The position numbers and the translations under genes are program-made. The notes under the pieces were generated by a model. The model had not been told where the DNA came from. It was given only the letters and a program-made list of their open reading frames with translations, and ran no database searches. DNA of 64,000 nt from Pannonibacter sp051860505. GTDB lineage: Bacteria > Pseudomonadota > Alphaproteobacteria > Rhizobiales > Stappiaceae. Each line of letters begins with the position of its first letter. Position 1 is the first letter of the stretch. This document shows positions 1-10,568 of the stretch, piece by piece. The DNA lies in the NCBI RefSeq assembly GCF_051860505.1, contig NZ_JBHYDX010000019.1, positions 1 through 64,000 of the forward strand. The letters are read 5' to 3'.

Positions 1-183
1 GCTTCACCGCCATCAAAACCCCCGAAGCACCAAACAAAACAATCCTCTCGCTTCACGGGGAATTATGCAACAGGCCCTCAAGGGGGGAGAGGGGCCTTGG
101 GCCACCACCGAGCAGATCGAGCGGCACCGCGAGCGCGCAAACAAAAGAGGCGGCCCGTGAGACCGCCCTCGAGGTTGATGACA

Positions 184-340
184 AACCTCTACCTCACCGA
201 AGTCATCCCGGCCAAGCGTAGCGCCGAGCCGGGACCGGAGAGTCGAGGCCTCTATGTTTCAATGAGTTAACCCGGAAGAGACCTAGGCTCTCCGGTCCCG
301 GATCTCCGCTTCGCTGCGTCCGGGATGACCATAGAGGGAT
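184..340. repeat. Dispersed intergenic inverted repeat
   Basis: The first 350 bases hold no convincing gene. They contain an imperfect inverted repeat: GTCATCCCGG at 202-211 pairs with CCGGGATGAC at 320-329, and GGACCGGAGAG at 232-242 pairs with CTCTCCGGTCC around 288-298. Palindromes of this wording (GTCATCCCGG...GGGACCGGAGAG) are common scattered non-coding repeats in alphaproteobacterial genomes. It lies beyond the isocitrate dehydrogenase terminator, so it is unlikely to belong to that transcript. Confidence 0.6.
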
Positions 341-350
341 TGTTATCAGC

Positions 351-382
351 AAAAAGGGCGGCCCGTCGGGGCCGCCCTTTTC
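351..382 (-). terminator. Rho-independent terminator of the isocitrate dehydrogenase gene
   Basis: On the minus strand a long GC-rich stem (AAAAGGGCGGCC / GGCCGCCCTTTT) around a short CGTC-type loop is followed by a run of T. It sits about 25 bases after the isocitrate dehydrogenase stop codon. Confidence 0.8.
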
Positions 383-406
383 CGTTCAAACCTCTGAGGA
401 CCTGCG

Positions 407-2617
<2,211 letters not shown>

Positions 2618-2877
2618 GTCGTGTGCTTCCTGGAACGTGAGGATGGAACGGCTGTGATGCGGGCTCGGGACCCGGATTCTCATTCGAGATCTCGTATACA
2701 GTTGTGCGCAATATTTGCGAAGGCACAGCCGCAACAATTTGCAGGGTGTTCTAGCAAACAGGGGGGAAAAGGCAATCAATCGAAAGCCGCAGCCCAAACC
2801 GCAAGCCGGGTCGCGTTTCGCAAATGCGTCAGACGCACGAAGGCCGGCGACGTCCGCCGCCGGCCAACATGCGAGGA

Positions 2878-3438
2878 TTATTCGGCGGTTGCGCGGGCGG
2901 CGAGGCCGATGGCGATGTAGCTCCAGCCGTTGAACAGGATGGAGATGCCGGCCATCAGGCCGAGGGCCCAGTCCGCCGACGCGGGCAGTTCTGCCCAGAT
3001 CATGCCACCGGCAGCGAGCGAGACGACGCCGGCGATCAGCACCCAGATCCACCCCGAGTGCGGGCGCAGGCGCAAGGCAAAGACGATTTGCGACAGGCCT
3101 TGCGCCACGAAGACAGCGGCGACAACCAGCGTGAGGGCCAGCGTTCCGGCGAGCGGGTTGGTGTAGATGATGATGCCGCCGGCCAGCGCGATGATGCCGG
3201 TGATCAGCGACCAAAGGAAACCGGTCCAACCCTGCACCTTGAATGACTGATAGATCTGGATCGCCCCACCGATGACCAGCACGGCAGCGATGAGCAGCGT
3301 TACAGCGATCGAGGCGGCAAGCGGCGCAGCGATGATCACCAGCCCGCCCAGCACCAGAATGGCGCCGAGAGCGACAAACCAGCCCCAATTTTCCCGCACG
3401 CGGGCCGCGATGGATTCGAGGTTGTGGTCTTGGCTCAT
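2878..3438 (-). CDS. HdeD family acid-resistance-type membrane protein
   Basis: The 186-residue protein is almost entirely hydrophobic, with about six predicted membrane helices after a short polar N-terminus (MSQDHNLES). The pattern of paired helices with glycine-rich turns (ALGAILVLGGLVIIAAP, ALAGGIIIYTNPLAGTLAL) fits the HdeD/DUF308 family. HdeD was first described in enterobacterial acid resistance; the biochemical role in alphaproteobacteria is not known. The frame is open upstream, but the ATG used here has GGAG about 8 bases before it. Confidence 0.8.
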   Translation of the reverse strand: MSQDHNLESIAARVRENWGWFVALGAILVLGGLVIIAAPLAASIAVTLLIAAVLVIGGAIQIYQSFKVQGWTGFLWSLITGIIALAGGIIIYTNPLAGTLALTLVVAAVFVAQGLSQIVFALRLRPHSGWIWVLIAGVVSLAAGGMIWAELPASADWALGLMAGISILFNGWSYIAIGLAARATAE

Positions 3439-3624
3439 TGATCTTGCTCCGTGTTTCAGGGTCCCCGGACCACTCTGCGTGCGCCCGAACCAGGTCCACC
3501 ATGAGTTGCAAGCCGTTACATCCTCGTGAAAATTGTCAGGATAGTCTGCCGATTTCACGCGTGGCAACTGCCATCGCTAAATGGACCGGGCCAGATGGAC
3601 AGGTGCGGCCTGCAAACGCGATCG

Positions 3625-4578
3625 CTACTTCAAGTCCGCTGAGTCGATCCCGAGCGCGGTGACGGCCCCGACCTGGTTGACAATGGCGCACCAGATCCGT
3701 CCGGTCGGAAAGCGGGCGCAGCCAGGATCATAGGCGATCTTGCCGGGCAGTTGCTTCAGGACCTGCCAGTTTCCGGGGGCCGTCCGGCGCGTCGCGGTGA
3801 TCTCATTGGCTGAATTGCGGAAGAAGACATAGTAGTCGCCCTGGACGGGTGAGGCGCGAAACACCTCCGGCCGGTCGAGCAGGGGCAGTTTCAGCGTTTC
3901 AATCTGGGGCGCGGCACCGATGGCGGCCGCGCTGGCGTTTTCGTAGAACTCGAAGCCCTTTGTGTCCCGGTTGCGCATCAGGCAAGGCACGGGCGAAACA
4001 TTCATGTCCGAACAGGACGGCGCCGTATTATAGAAGCGGTCCTGTGTGGTTATCTGCCATGTTCCGTCACTGCGCCATTGCCACAGGCGGTTGTCGCGTC
4101 CGATCGCGTAGATGAAGAGCGCTTGTTGCCCAAACAGGTCGAGGCGGATGACGTCCGGATCTGACAGCACCTTGCCGCCTGTGCTGGTAAATCCCGTCCA
4201 TTTGCCGGACTTGATGTCATAGGATGTGTATTGCACCGAGTCATCGGACCAACGAACGGCGCAGACCACTGATCCGAGGCCGTTGTTGGCGCAAGCGGGC
4301 GCTCCCTTGAGAGAGCCGCCGATGCGCGCCCAGCCATACCATTCGCCCATGCCGTTACCGGCCTGCCACCACAAGGCGTTGTCCTGGCCGCGAATGAAAA
4401 TGGCAACCCGCTGCGTGCTGCCGCTGCCCCAGACCACGACTGCCGTGCGGGACGTCGAGACGCCGCCGAGCGGCTTGAACTCGAGTGCCGCAATTGGCTG
4501 GGCCGACAAGAATCCGAGAACAATCAGGGACATGAACAGGCGTAGAAATTCCCGCGCCCTGGCTGCAAGTGGCGTCAT
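3625..4578 (-). CDS. Secreted six-repeat beta-propeller (PLL-type lectin-like) protein
   Basis: The 317-residue protein begins with a signal peptide (hydrophobic core FMSLIVLGFLSAQPIAAL) and then shows about six repeats of 45-48 residues. Repeats carry G(Q/R)DN-LW and W-rich strands (NALWWQAGNG, NRLWQWRSDGTW) like blades of PLL-family beta-propeller lectins. Even-numbered repeats each hold one cysteine pair, C96/C106, C189/C199 and C287/C297, always with nine residues between; odd repeats have none. This fits disulfides in an exported protein. Sugar binding is inference from fold resemblance; the ligand is unknown. It stands alone, divergent from trmJ. A second ATG at codon 16 is possible but would shorten the signal peptide n-region. 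Confidence 0.65.
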   Translation of the reverse strand: MTPLAARAREFLRLFMSLIVLGFLSAQPIAALEFKPLGGVSTSRTAVVVWGSGSTQRVAIFIRGQDNALWWQAGNGMGEWYGWARIGGSLKGAPACANNGLGSVVCAVRWSDDSVQYTSYDIKSGKWTGFTSTGGKVLSDPDVIRLDLFGQQALFIYAIGRDNRLWQWRSDGTWQITTQDRFYNTAPSCSDMNVSPVPCLMRNRDTKGFEFYENASAAAIGAAPQIETLKLPLLDRPEVFRASPVQGDYYVFFRNSANEITATRRTAPGNWQVLKQLPGKIAYDPGCARFPTGRIWCAIVNQVGAVTALGIDSADLK

Positions 4579-4739
4579 CTTGACCGCACTCCTGACTTTG
4601 CGACTGAGCTCTCTGCCGCAGCGGAAGAAGGGTGCCTCGTCTTGCTCCGGGCGTCAATCGGTGCAATCACAACCGCGCTTGCGAGGCGGTATTACCGGCT
4701 TCCGTCGAAGCGCTGGTTTTTGCCGCAAACATCCGCTAA

Positions 4740-5582
4740 ATGCGGATCATCATGACAAGAAACGCAAATATCCGCGATGAGGCCCTGACCGTCGACGTCC
4801 GTCCGCCGGCAGTGATCCTGTGCGAACCGCAGTTGGGCGAGAACATCGGCACCGCCGCCCGCGCCATGGCCAATTTCGGGCTGACCGACCTGCGCATTGT
4901 CAATCCGCGCGACGGCTGGCCGAGCGAGAAGGCCCGTGCCGCGGCCTCGCGGGCCGACCATGTCATCGACAAGGTCCAGGTCTTCGACAGTCTCGAGGCG
5001 GCCATCGCCGACCTTACCTTTGTTTATGCGACGACGGCCCGTTCCCGCGAAGTCGCCAAGCCGGTGCAGGGGCCGGACGAGGCCGCTGCCAAGGTCACCG
5101 GCCTTGGCGCGCAGGGACTGGCCACCGGCTATATCTTCGGGCGCGAGCGCTGGGGCCTTAATAATGAGGAAGTGGCGCTGGCCGATGCCATCGTAACTCT
5201 CCCGGTCGATCCGAACTTTGCCTCGCTCAATATTGCCCAGGCCGTTCTTGTCTGTGCTTATGAGTGGCGCAAGACGGCAACCAATGGCGCGCTGCCCTTC
5301 GTCCTCGACACCGAGGCCAATCCGCCGGTGCAGAAGGACGATCTGCTGCGTTTCTTCGAGCATCTGGAAGGCGCGCTGGACCGGGTCACGTTCTACCGCC
5401 CGATCGAACGCCGGCCGCATATCGTGCGCAACATCCGCAACATCTTCCAGAAGGCCGAACTGACCGATCAGGAAGTGAAGACCTTGCGCGGCATCATCGC
5501 CGCGCTGGAGGGGCGGCCGACGCGGCCGCGCAAGGATCAGAGTGATCAGCCGGACGACACGCCAGAGGCTTCGAGCGAATGA
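4740..5582 (+). CDS. trmJ: tRNA (cytidine/uridine-2'-O-)-methyltransferase TrmJ (SpoU family)
   Basis: Methylates the 2'-hydroxyl of nucleotide 32 in the tRNA anticodon loop using S-adenosylmethionine. The 280-residue protein has the SPOUT signatures PAVILCEPQLGENIGTAARAM near the N-terminus, GYIFGRERWGLNNEE in the middle (knot motif 2) and LPVDPNFASLNIAQAV (motif 3). No good ribosome binding site precedes the first ATG; a second in-frame ATG at 4752 (MTRNANIRDE) is an equally possible start. Its stop overlaps the murI start in an ATGA junction, so the two are translationally coupled. Confidence 0.88.
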   Translation: MRIIMTRNANIRDEALTVDVRPPAVILCEPQLGENIGTAARAMANFGLTDLRIVNPRDGWPSEKARAAASRADHVIDKVQVFDSLEAAIADLTFVYATTARSREVAKPVQGPDEAAAKVTGLGAQGLATGYIFGRERWGLNNEEVALADAIVTLPVDPNFASLNIAQAVLVCAYEWRKTATNGALPFVLDTEANPPVQKDDLLRFFEHLEGALDRVTFYRPIERRPHIVRNIRNIFQKAELTDQEVKTLRGIIAALEGRPTRPRKDQSDQPDDTPEASSE

Positions 5583-6367
5583 GCCGGCCCGTCCTCCTGT
5601 TCGATTCCGGTATCGGCGGGTTGACGGTCCTGCGCGAGGCGCGCGTGCTGATGCCGGAGCGCAGCTTTGTCTATGTGGCGGATGATGCCGGCTTTCCCTA
5701 TGGCGGCTGGGAAGAGGAGGCATTGAAGGCGCGGCTTCTCTCCCTGTTCAAGGATCTGCTGCACCGGTTCGACCCTGAAGTGGCGGTGGTGGCCTGCAAC
5801 ACGGCCTTCACGCTGGCCGGTGCCGATCTGCGGGCAGCCTTCCCCGGCACGGTCTTTGTCGGCACTGTGCCGGCGATCAAGCCGGCGGCGGAGCGCACCC
5901 GCTCGGGCCTTATCTCCGTGCTAGCAACACCTGGCACGGTGAAGCGGGCCTATACCCGGGACCTGATCCAGTCTTTCGCCAGCCAGTGCCATGTGCAGCT
6001 CGTCGGCTCGCCGAAGCTTGCCAGCATGGCGGAGGCTTATATTCGTGGTGAGACGCTGCCCGACGAGGACGTGCGGGCCGAGATTTCCGGCTGCTTCCAG
6101 GAGCGGGAGGGCAAACGCACGGACATCGTCGTTCTGGCCTGCACGCATTATCCGTTCCTGGTGAATGTGTTCCGCCGTCTTGCGCCTTGGCCGGTCGACT
6201 GGCTCGACCCAGCGGAAGCAATTGCCCGACAGGCGCGTCGGCTGGTGCCGGCGCTGGACCGGCTCAAGGCCGATTCCCGTCCCGACCGGGTCGTGTTCAC
6301 CTCCGATGCGCCGGATTTTGCCACCCGGCGCTTGGTGCAAGGCTTCGGCCTGTCGCCTCTGGTTTAG
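5579..6367 (+). CDS. murI: Glutamate racemase
   Basis: Interconverts L- and D-glutamate to supply D-Glu for peptidoglycan. The 262-residue product has the N-terminal DSGIGGLTVL motif (Asp9/Ser10), the two catalytic cysteines in the expected settings (CNTAF with Cys73 and LACTHYP with Cys188), and normal family length. It starts on the ATGA overlap with trmJ and is followed by a strong terminator, so trmJ-murI forms a two-gene operon. Confidence 0.93.
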   Translation: MSRPVLLFDSGIGGLTVLREARVLMPERSFVYVADDAGFPYGGWEEEALKARLLSLFKDLLHRFDPEVAVVACNTAFTLAGADLRAAFPGTVFVGTVPAIKPAAERTRSGLISVLATPGTVKRAYTRDLIQSFASQCHVQLVGSPKLASMAEAYIRGETLPDEDVRAEISGCFQEREGKRTDIVVLACTHYPFLVNVFRRLAPWPVDWLDPAEAIARQARRLVPALDRLKADSRPDRVVFTSDAPDFATRRLVQGFGLSPLV

Positions 6368-6372
6368 GAAAT

Positions 6373-6394
6373 GGCCGGATTTCCGGCCTTTTTT
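6373..6394 (+). terminator. Terminator of trmJ-murI
   Basis: GGCCGG-ATTT-CCGGCC hairpin followed by six T residues, starting 5 bases after the murI stop codon. Confidence 0.85.
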
Positions 6395-6417
6395 GTCCAG
6401 AGACCATGTCCGCGCGT

Positions 6418-6446
6418 TTGACAATCCCGGTCGTCTCGTCTATTGA
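6418..6446 (+). promoter_or_regulatory. Sigma-70-type promoter of rpsD
   Basis: TTGACA (6418-6423) and TATTGA (6441-6446) are separated by exactly 17 bases, right after the murI terminator and about 175 bases before the rpsD start. The resulting leader of roughly 165 bases is long enough for autogenous control by S4, as known for S4 in other bacteria, but no specific structure could be assigned by eye. Confidence 0.6.
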
Positions 6447-6621
6447 CCCGCGATCCGTACGGGGCTTGCCCCTGTCGGTCCACGCACCCGTGGGGATTTT
6501 CCAGCCGGCGCAGTTCAGCTGGACCCCTGTCGATCAGATCGTTTTGGCAAATGTCGAGGCGGATCCGATAAAGGAGGGCGCGTTTCCTTAAAAAATGAGC
6601 CAAACGACAAAGGAAACAGCG

Positions 6622-7239
6622 ATGTCGAAGCGCCACAGCGTTAAGTACAAGATCGACCGCCGCATGGGCGAAAACATCTGGGGTCGTCCGAAGAGCCCGG
6701 TCAACAAGCGTGAATATGGCCCGGGCCAGCACGGCCAGCGCCGCAAGGGCAAGATGTCCGACTTCGGCGTGCAGCTGCGCGCCAAGCAGAAGCTCAAGGG
6801 CTACTACGGCAACATCTCCGAGAAGCAGTTCCACAAGACCTACGTGGAAGCATCGCGGATGAAGGGCGACAGCTCCGAAAACCTGATCGGCCTGCTGGAG
6901 CGCCGTCTCGACGCGATCGTCTACCGCGCCAAGCTGGTACCGACCGTTTTCGCAGCCCGTCAGTTCGTCAACCATGGCCACGTCAAGGTCAATGGCAAGC
7001 GCGTCACCATCGGCAGCTACCGTTGCCGTCCGGGCGATGTCATCGAAGTCCGTGACCGTTCCAAGCAGATGGCCCTGGTCATCGAAGCGACCCAGTCGGC
7101 CGAGCGCGACGTTCCAGAGTATCTGGAAGTCGATCACAGCAAGATGACCGTCAAGCTGAACCGCGTCCCGGCCTTCAACGAAGTGCCGTACCCGGTCCAG
7201 ATGGAACCGAACCTGATCGTCGAATTCTATTCGCGCTGA
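6622..7239 (+). CDS. rpsD: 30S ribosomal protein S4
   Basis: Primary 16S rRNA-binding protein that nucleates 30S assembly. The 205-residue product has the typical start MSKRHSVKYKIDRRMGENIWG and the S4 RNA-binding domain (LERRLDAIVYRA...ARQFVNHGHVKVNG) at about residues 93-155. The frame is open nine codons upstream (MSQTTKETA), but AAAGGAAA sits ideally before the ATG chosen here. It is monocistronic, between its own promoter and a bidirectional terminator, as is usual for this gene in Rhizobiales. Confidence 0.96.
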   Translation: MSKRHSVKYKIDRRMGENIWGRPKSPVNKREYGPGQHGQRRKGKMSDFGVQLRAKQKLKGYYGNISEKQFHKTYVEASRMKGDSSENLIGLLERRLDAIVYRAKLVPTVFAARQFVNHGHVKVNGKRVTIGSYRCRPGDVIEVRDRSKQMALVIEATQSAERDVPEYLEVDHSKMTVKLNRVPAFNEVPYPVQMEPNLIVEFYSR

Positions 7240-7263
7240 TCGGTCTGGTTACCAGGCAATTGG

Positions 7264-7288
7264 AAAAGCCGCCCTCGGGGCGGCTTTT
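7264..7288. terminator. Bidirectional terminator between rpsD and the Anbu gene
   Basis: An 11-bp perfect stem (AAAAGCCGCCC / GGGCGGCTTTT) with a 3-base loop; the A/T ends give a U-tract on both strands. It serves the two converging genes. Confidence 0.85.
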
Positions 7289-7299
7289 CTGTTTTGGGG

Positions 7300-8025
7300 C
7301 TACAGTTCCGGCACGGGCAGGGCGTCAACCAGGCGTGTCAGGCCGGAGGCATATTCCTCGCGCAGGCGCGTCAGATAGGTATCGCCTTCGTCGAAGGAGC
7401 GCATGCGGCGGGCCTCAAGCGAGCCGCTTTCATACAGCATCAGGTCAATCGGGGCGCCGACCGACAGGTTGGAGCGCATTGTCGCGTCGAAAGACAGCAG
7501 TGTCAGCCGGGCTGCTTCCTCAAGGCTGGTGTCATGCCGCAGCAATCGATCGAGGATCGGCTTGCCGTATTTGGTCTCGCCGATTTGCAGGAATGGCGTG
7601 CGCTCCGAGGCTTCCATGAAGTTGCCGGCCGAATAGATCTGGAACAGCCGGCGCTCTTCGCCCCGGATCTGTCCGCCCAGCAGGAATGAGGCGGAGGGAT
7701 CGCCATAGGGATGCACAAAGCTGGCTTCGCGGGCGAGCACATCCCGCAGACAATCGCCGATCTTTTGCGCCGCATCGAACAGTGAACTGGACAGGGCAAG
7801 GTCCCGCTGCATGTCGCCGGAGCCATAGGCCTGGCGCAGCGCCGAGATGACCGCCTGTGTGGTGGCCAGGTTGCCGGCCGACAGCACGGTCATCAGCCGT
7901 TCGTCCGGCGTTGCAAACACCGCAAGCTTGGAGACCGTCGCGATCTGGTCAACGCCGGCATTTGTGCGCGAATCGGATGCCAGAAGCAGGCCGCGCTCAA
8001 GGAAAATGCCAAGGCAATAAGTCAT
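7300..8025 (-). CDS. Anbu-type proteasome-like peptidase
   Basis: The 241-residue product belongs to the Ntn-hydrolase fold group that includes HslV and proteasome beta subunits, and best fits Anbu (ancestral beta subunit). The start MTYCLGIFLERGLLLASDSRTNAGVDQI is typical: removing Met would expose Thr2 as nucleophile, with Asp18 and Lys33 in the positions of the proteasomal Thr1/Asp17/Lys33 triad. The frame extends 35 codons upstream, but that would bury the N-terminal Thr, so it is rejected. Anbu genes often sit with transglutaminase-like, ATP-grasp and alpha-E proteins; none is adjacent here. Substrates are unknown. Confidence 0.85.
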   Translation of the reverse strand: MTYCLGIFLERGLLLASDSRTNAGVDQIATVSKLAVFATPDERLMTVLSAGNLATTQAVISALRQAYGSGDMQRDLALSSSLFDAAQKIGDCLRDVLAREASFVHPYGDPSASFLLGGQIRGEERRLFQIYSAGNFMEASERTPFLQIGETKYGKPILDRLLRHDTSLEEAARLTLLSFDATMRSNLSVGAPIDLMLYESGSLEARRMRSFDEGDTYLTRLREEYASGLTRLVDALPVPEL

Positions 8026-8225
8026 GTCGAATTGCTCGCACCTGTGAAAACCACCGCTTACCATCTCGCACGGAAATGACTTCAAGCCTAACAGGGCGGC
8101 GAAATTCCTGCCGAAACCCGCCACTGTCACTGGTTTCAGTAAGGCGCAGGTAATAATTCTGACGCAGGGTCAATTCATAAATTACGCGCATATATGTGCG
8201 GTTGAACTGCCAGAGGTCATACAGA

Positions 8226-8933
8226 ATGAAGAAAATCCTGCTGTCTGCCATCGCTCTTGTTTGCTTTGTCGGTGTTTCGAACGCAGCGGAAATCACGCTG
8301 ACGACGGAAGACTACAAGCCTTACAACTTCATGGAAGGTGACAAGATTGCCGGCATCGGCGCAGATCAGGTGTTCGAACTGATGAAGCGCGCCGACGTGC
8401 CCTATAAGGCCGAGATGATGCAGTGGTCGCGCGCCATTGGTCTGGCCGAGAAGGATGCGAACACCTGCGTCTTTACCGCCTCGCACAGCGCGGAGCGCGA
8501 CGCCCGCTTTGCCTGGGTCGAGCCGCTGTTCGTTGATCGCACCCTGCTGATCCGCAAGGCCGGCTCGTCAATTGCCCCGGCGAATGTTGACGAGGCCAAG
8601 TCTTACAGCATCGGCACACAGGCCAAGGATTACACCGAGGATCTTCTGAAGACCTCCGGGTTCCCGAAGATTGATCCGGCCAACAACCTGGAGCAGACCC
8701 TCAAGAAACTCGACGCCGGGCGTGTGGATCTGGTCGCTGTGTCTGGCTCCTATTTCGACAGCCTGAAGAAGACAGGGGCGCCGGTCGAGGAGGCCTTTGT
8801 TCTCAACGAGACGACGCTGTCGATGGCCTGCAATCTGGGCACCGATGCCGCAGCCCTCGACAAGATGCGCGCTGCCCTGAAGTCGATGATCGATGACGGC
8901 ACCCAGGCCGCAATCGTCGCCAAATACCAGTAA
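8226..8933 (+). CDS. Periplasmic solute-binding protein, family 3 (amino-acid type)
   Basis: The 235-residue product has a clear signal peptide (MKKILLSAIALVCFVGVSNA) and a mature region typical of SBP_bac_3 proteins: LTTEDYKPYNFMEGDKIAGIGADQV, then FTASHSAERDARFAWVEPLF. Such proteins deliver polar amino acids or similar ligands to ABC permeases, but no permease or ATPase is nearby, so the ligand is unknown. A start ten codons upstream (MRLNCQRSYR) is possible but would put charged residues before a complete signal peptide. It is followed by its own terminator. Confidence 0.85.
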   Translation: MKKILLSAIALVCFVGVSNAAEITLTTEDYKPYNFMEGDKIAGIGADQVFELMKRADVPYKAEMMQWSRAIGLAEKDANTCVFTASHSAERDARFAWVEPLFVDRTLLIRKAGSSIAPANVDEAKSYSIGTQAKDYTEDLLKTSGFPKIDPANNLEQTLKKLDAGRVDLVAVSGSYFDSLKKTGAPVEEAFVLNETTLSMACNLGTDAAALDKMRAALKSMIDDGTQAAIVAKYQ

Positions 8934-8993
8934 GTTCGACTGACTTTTACTTGCCTGACTTCCACCTGCAGTCTCCCAAGACTCCTCTCAACT

Positions 8994-9022
8994 GGCCGCC
9001 CCTTCGGGCGGCCTTTCTTTTT
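8994..9022 (+). terminator. Terminator of the solute-binding protein gene
   Basis: GGCCGCCC-CTTC-GGGCGGCC stem followed by TTTCTTTTT, 60 bases after the stop codon. Confidence 0.88.
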
Positions 9023-9129
9023 CGCTCAACTCCTGCCCTCCCTGGCCTTTACAAAGCCGGAGTGGGGCGGCATAGCAGCCTGAAACACCGGGCCGCGACA
9101 GCCGCGCCGGACCAGGACCGAGACCCGAC

Positions 9130-10089
9130 ATGACAACTGCACCCGAAAGCCAGATGCTGGAGGCGGAGGACGCCATCGATGCGGATTGCCCGGCGATGCT
9201 GCGCGCCGCGCCGTCGTCTGTCGAGTTCAAGAAACTGCGCAAGCGGCTGCTGCGTGAGGTGCGCCAGGCCATCGATGACTACGGCATGGTGCCGCCGGAT
9301 GCGCATCTGAAGCGTCCCAGGTGGCTCGTCTGCCTGTCTGGCGGCAAAGACAGCTACACGCTGCTCGCCGTGCTGATGGATCTGAAGTGGCGCGGCCTGC
9401 TGCCGGTGGATCTGCTGGCCTGCAATCTCGACCAGGCACAGCCCGGCTTTCCCCCTGAGATCCTGCCGGCCTTCTTCGAAAAGAATGGCATCGAGAACCT
9501 CATCGTGCGCGAGGACACCTATTCCATCGTCACGTTGAAGATCCCGGCGCACAAGACCTATTGCTCGCTGTGCTCACGCCTGCGCCGCGGCATTCTCTAC
9601 CGGATCGCGCGGGAACAGGGCTGCGAGGCCATCGTGCTCGGGCACCACCGCGAGGACATCCTCGAGACCTTCTTCATGAACCTGTTCCACGGCGGACGAC
9701 TGGCATCGATGCCGCCGAAGCTGGTCAATGACGAGGGGGATATCCTTGTTCTGCGCCCTCTGGCCTATTGCGCCGAGAGTGATGTCGCGAAATTTGCCGC
9801 CGGCATGCAGTTCCCGATCATTCCCTGCAACCTCTGCGGCTCGCAGGACGGCCTGCAGCGGGAGGAAGTGAAGCGGATGCTGATGGACTGGGAGCGGGCA
9901 ACTCCGGGGCGTCTCGGCGTCATGGCGCGGGCACTGGCCCATACGCGGCCGTCGCATCTTCTTGACAGGTCGCTGTTCGACTTTGCGTCTGTCCGACCCG
10001 GCGCGGCCAATGGCAAGGCGGCCCGGGAGGCGGAGGAGCCATGCGGCGCCGGCCTGGCGATGGCCGCGAACCTGTTTGGCGACCTGTAG
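9130..10089 (+). CDS. ttcA: tRNA 2-thiocytidine(32) synthetase TtcA
   Basis: Thiolates cytidine 32 of certain tRNAs in an ATP- and [4Fe-4S]-dependent reaction. The 319-residue product has the PP-loop SGGKDS at 70-75, the CSLC pair (C145, C148) and a further CNLC (C233, C236), matching the three cluster ligands known for TtcA, and GHHREDILETFFMNLFHGG. The start ATG follows CCGAGACCCGAC with only a weak ribosome binding site. The gene stands alone and converges on a small minus-strand gene. Confidence 0.93.
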   Translation: MTTAPESQMLEAEDAIDADCPAMLRAAPSSVEFKKLRKRLLREVRQAIDDYGMVPPDAHLKRPRWLVCLSGGKDSYTLLAVLMDLKWRGLLPVDLLACNLDQAQPGFPPEILPAFFEKNGIENLIVREDTYSIVTLKIPAHKTYCSLCSRLRRGILYRIAREQGCEAIVLGHHREDILETFFMNLFHGGRLASMPPKLVNDEGDILVLRPLAYCAESDVAKFAAGMQFPIIPCNLCGSQDGLQREEVKRMLMDWERATPGRLGVMARALAHTRPSHLLDRSLFDFASVRPGAANGKAAREAEEPCGAGLAMAANLFGDL

Positions 10090-10093
10090 CAGT

Positions 10094-10375
10094 TCAGGAT
10101 CCCGACCGGCCCTTGAAGCCGCCAACGGGCGTGTTGCGGACGAGAATGACGAGGCCTTCACTGCTGGGGCTGGCGTCTGATGCGGCCAGGCCGCCATGCG
10201 GGCGGCACAGGTCATCTGCCGATGCGCGGCCCGTGGACACAAACAGCGTGAGGTTGGCGCAGTTGATCCGCGTCAGTTCCTCGTCCTTGATGATCTTCGG
10301 CGTGTTGGCCAGCGCTACGGCGCCCAGGACGAGTACCGAGGCTGCGCAAGCGATTAAACGGATGGTCTTCAGCAT
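10094..10375 (-). CDS. Small putative secreted protein, function unknown
   Basis: A 93-codon frame with a clear signal peptide (MLKTIRLIACAASVLVLGAVALA, then NTPK) and a polar mature part with two cysteines. GGGAG and GGGGA precede the start. The function is not recognised. The signal peptide and ribosome binding site argue that it is real; the short length and its overlap with open frames on the other strand argue for caution. Confidence 0.5.
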   Translation of the reverse strand: MLKTIRLIACAASVLVLGAVALANTPKIIKDEELTRINCANLTLFVSTGRASADDLCRPHGGLAASDASPSSEGLVILVRNTPVGGFKGRSGS

Positions 10376-10568
10376 TGTCCCCGCTCCCTGCTGTCCGGCC
10401 TCATGGCCGGCTTCCGGTACGGAGAATGGCGGTACACGACTGTACTGACCTTGAACCCGGCATTCACCTGAGGTTCAGGTTAGGCGAGTCGGCAAATTTT
10501 GCCTAGCGGACATGAGAAGACCGGCCGCGCGGGGCACGACCGGTCCACAGGTTTGTGACCTTGCGTCA

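Noticed and set aside
10041..10448. 135-codon plus-strand frame after ttcA
   Set aside because: It overlaps the end of ttcA and the opposite-strand small secreted protein, which has a signal peptide and ribosome binding site; the plus frame has neither.
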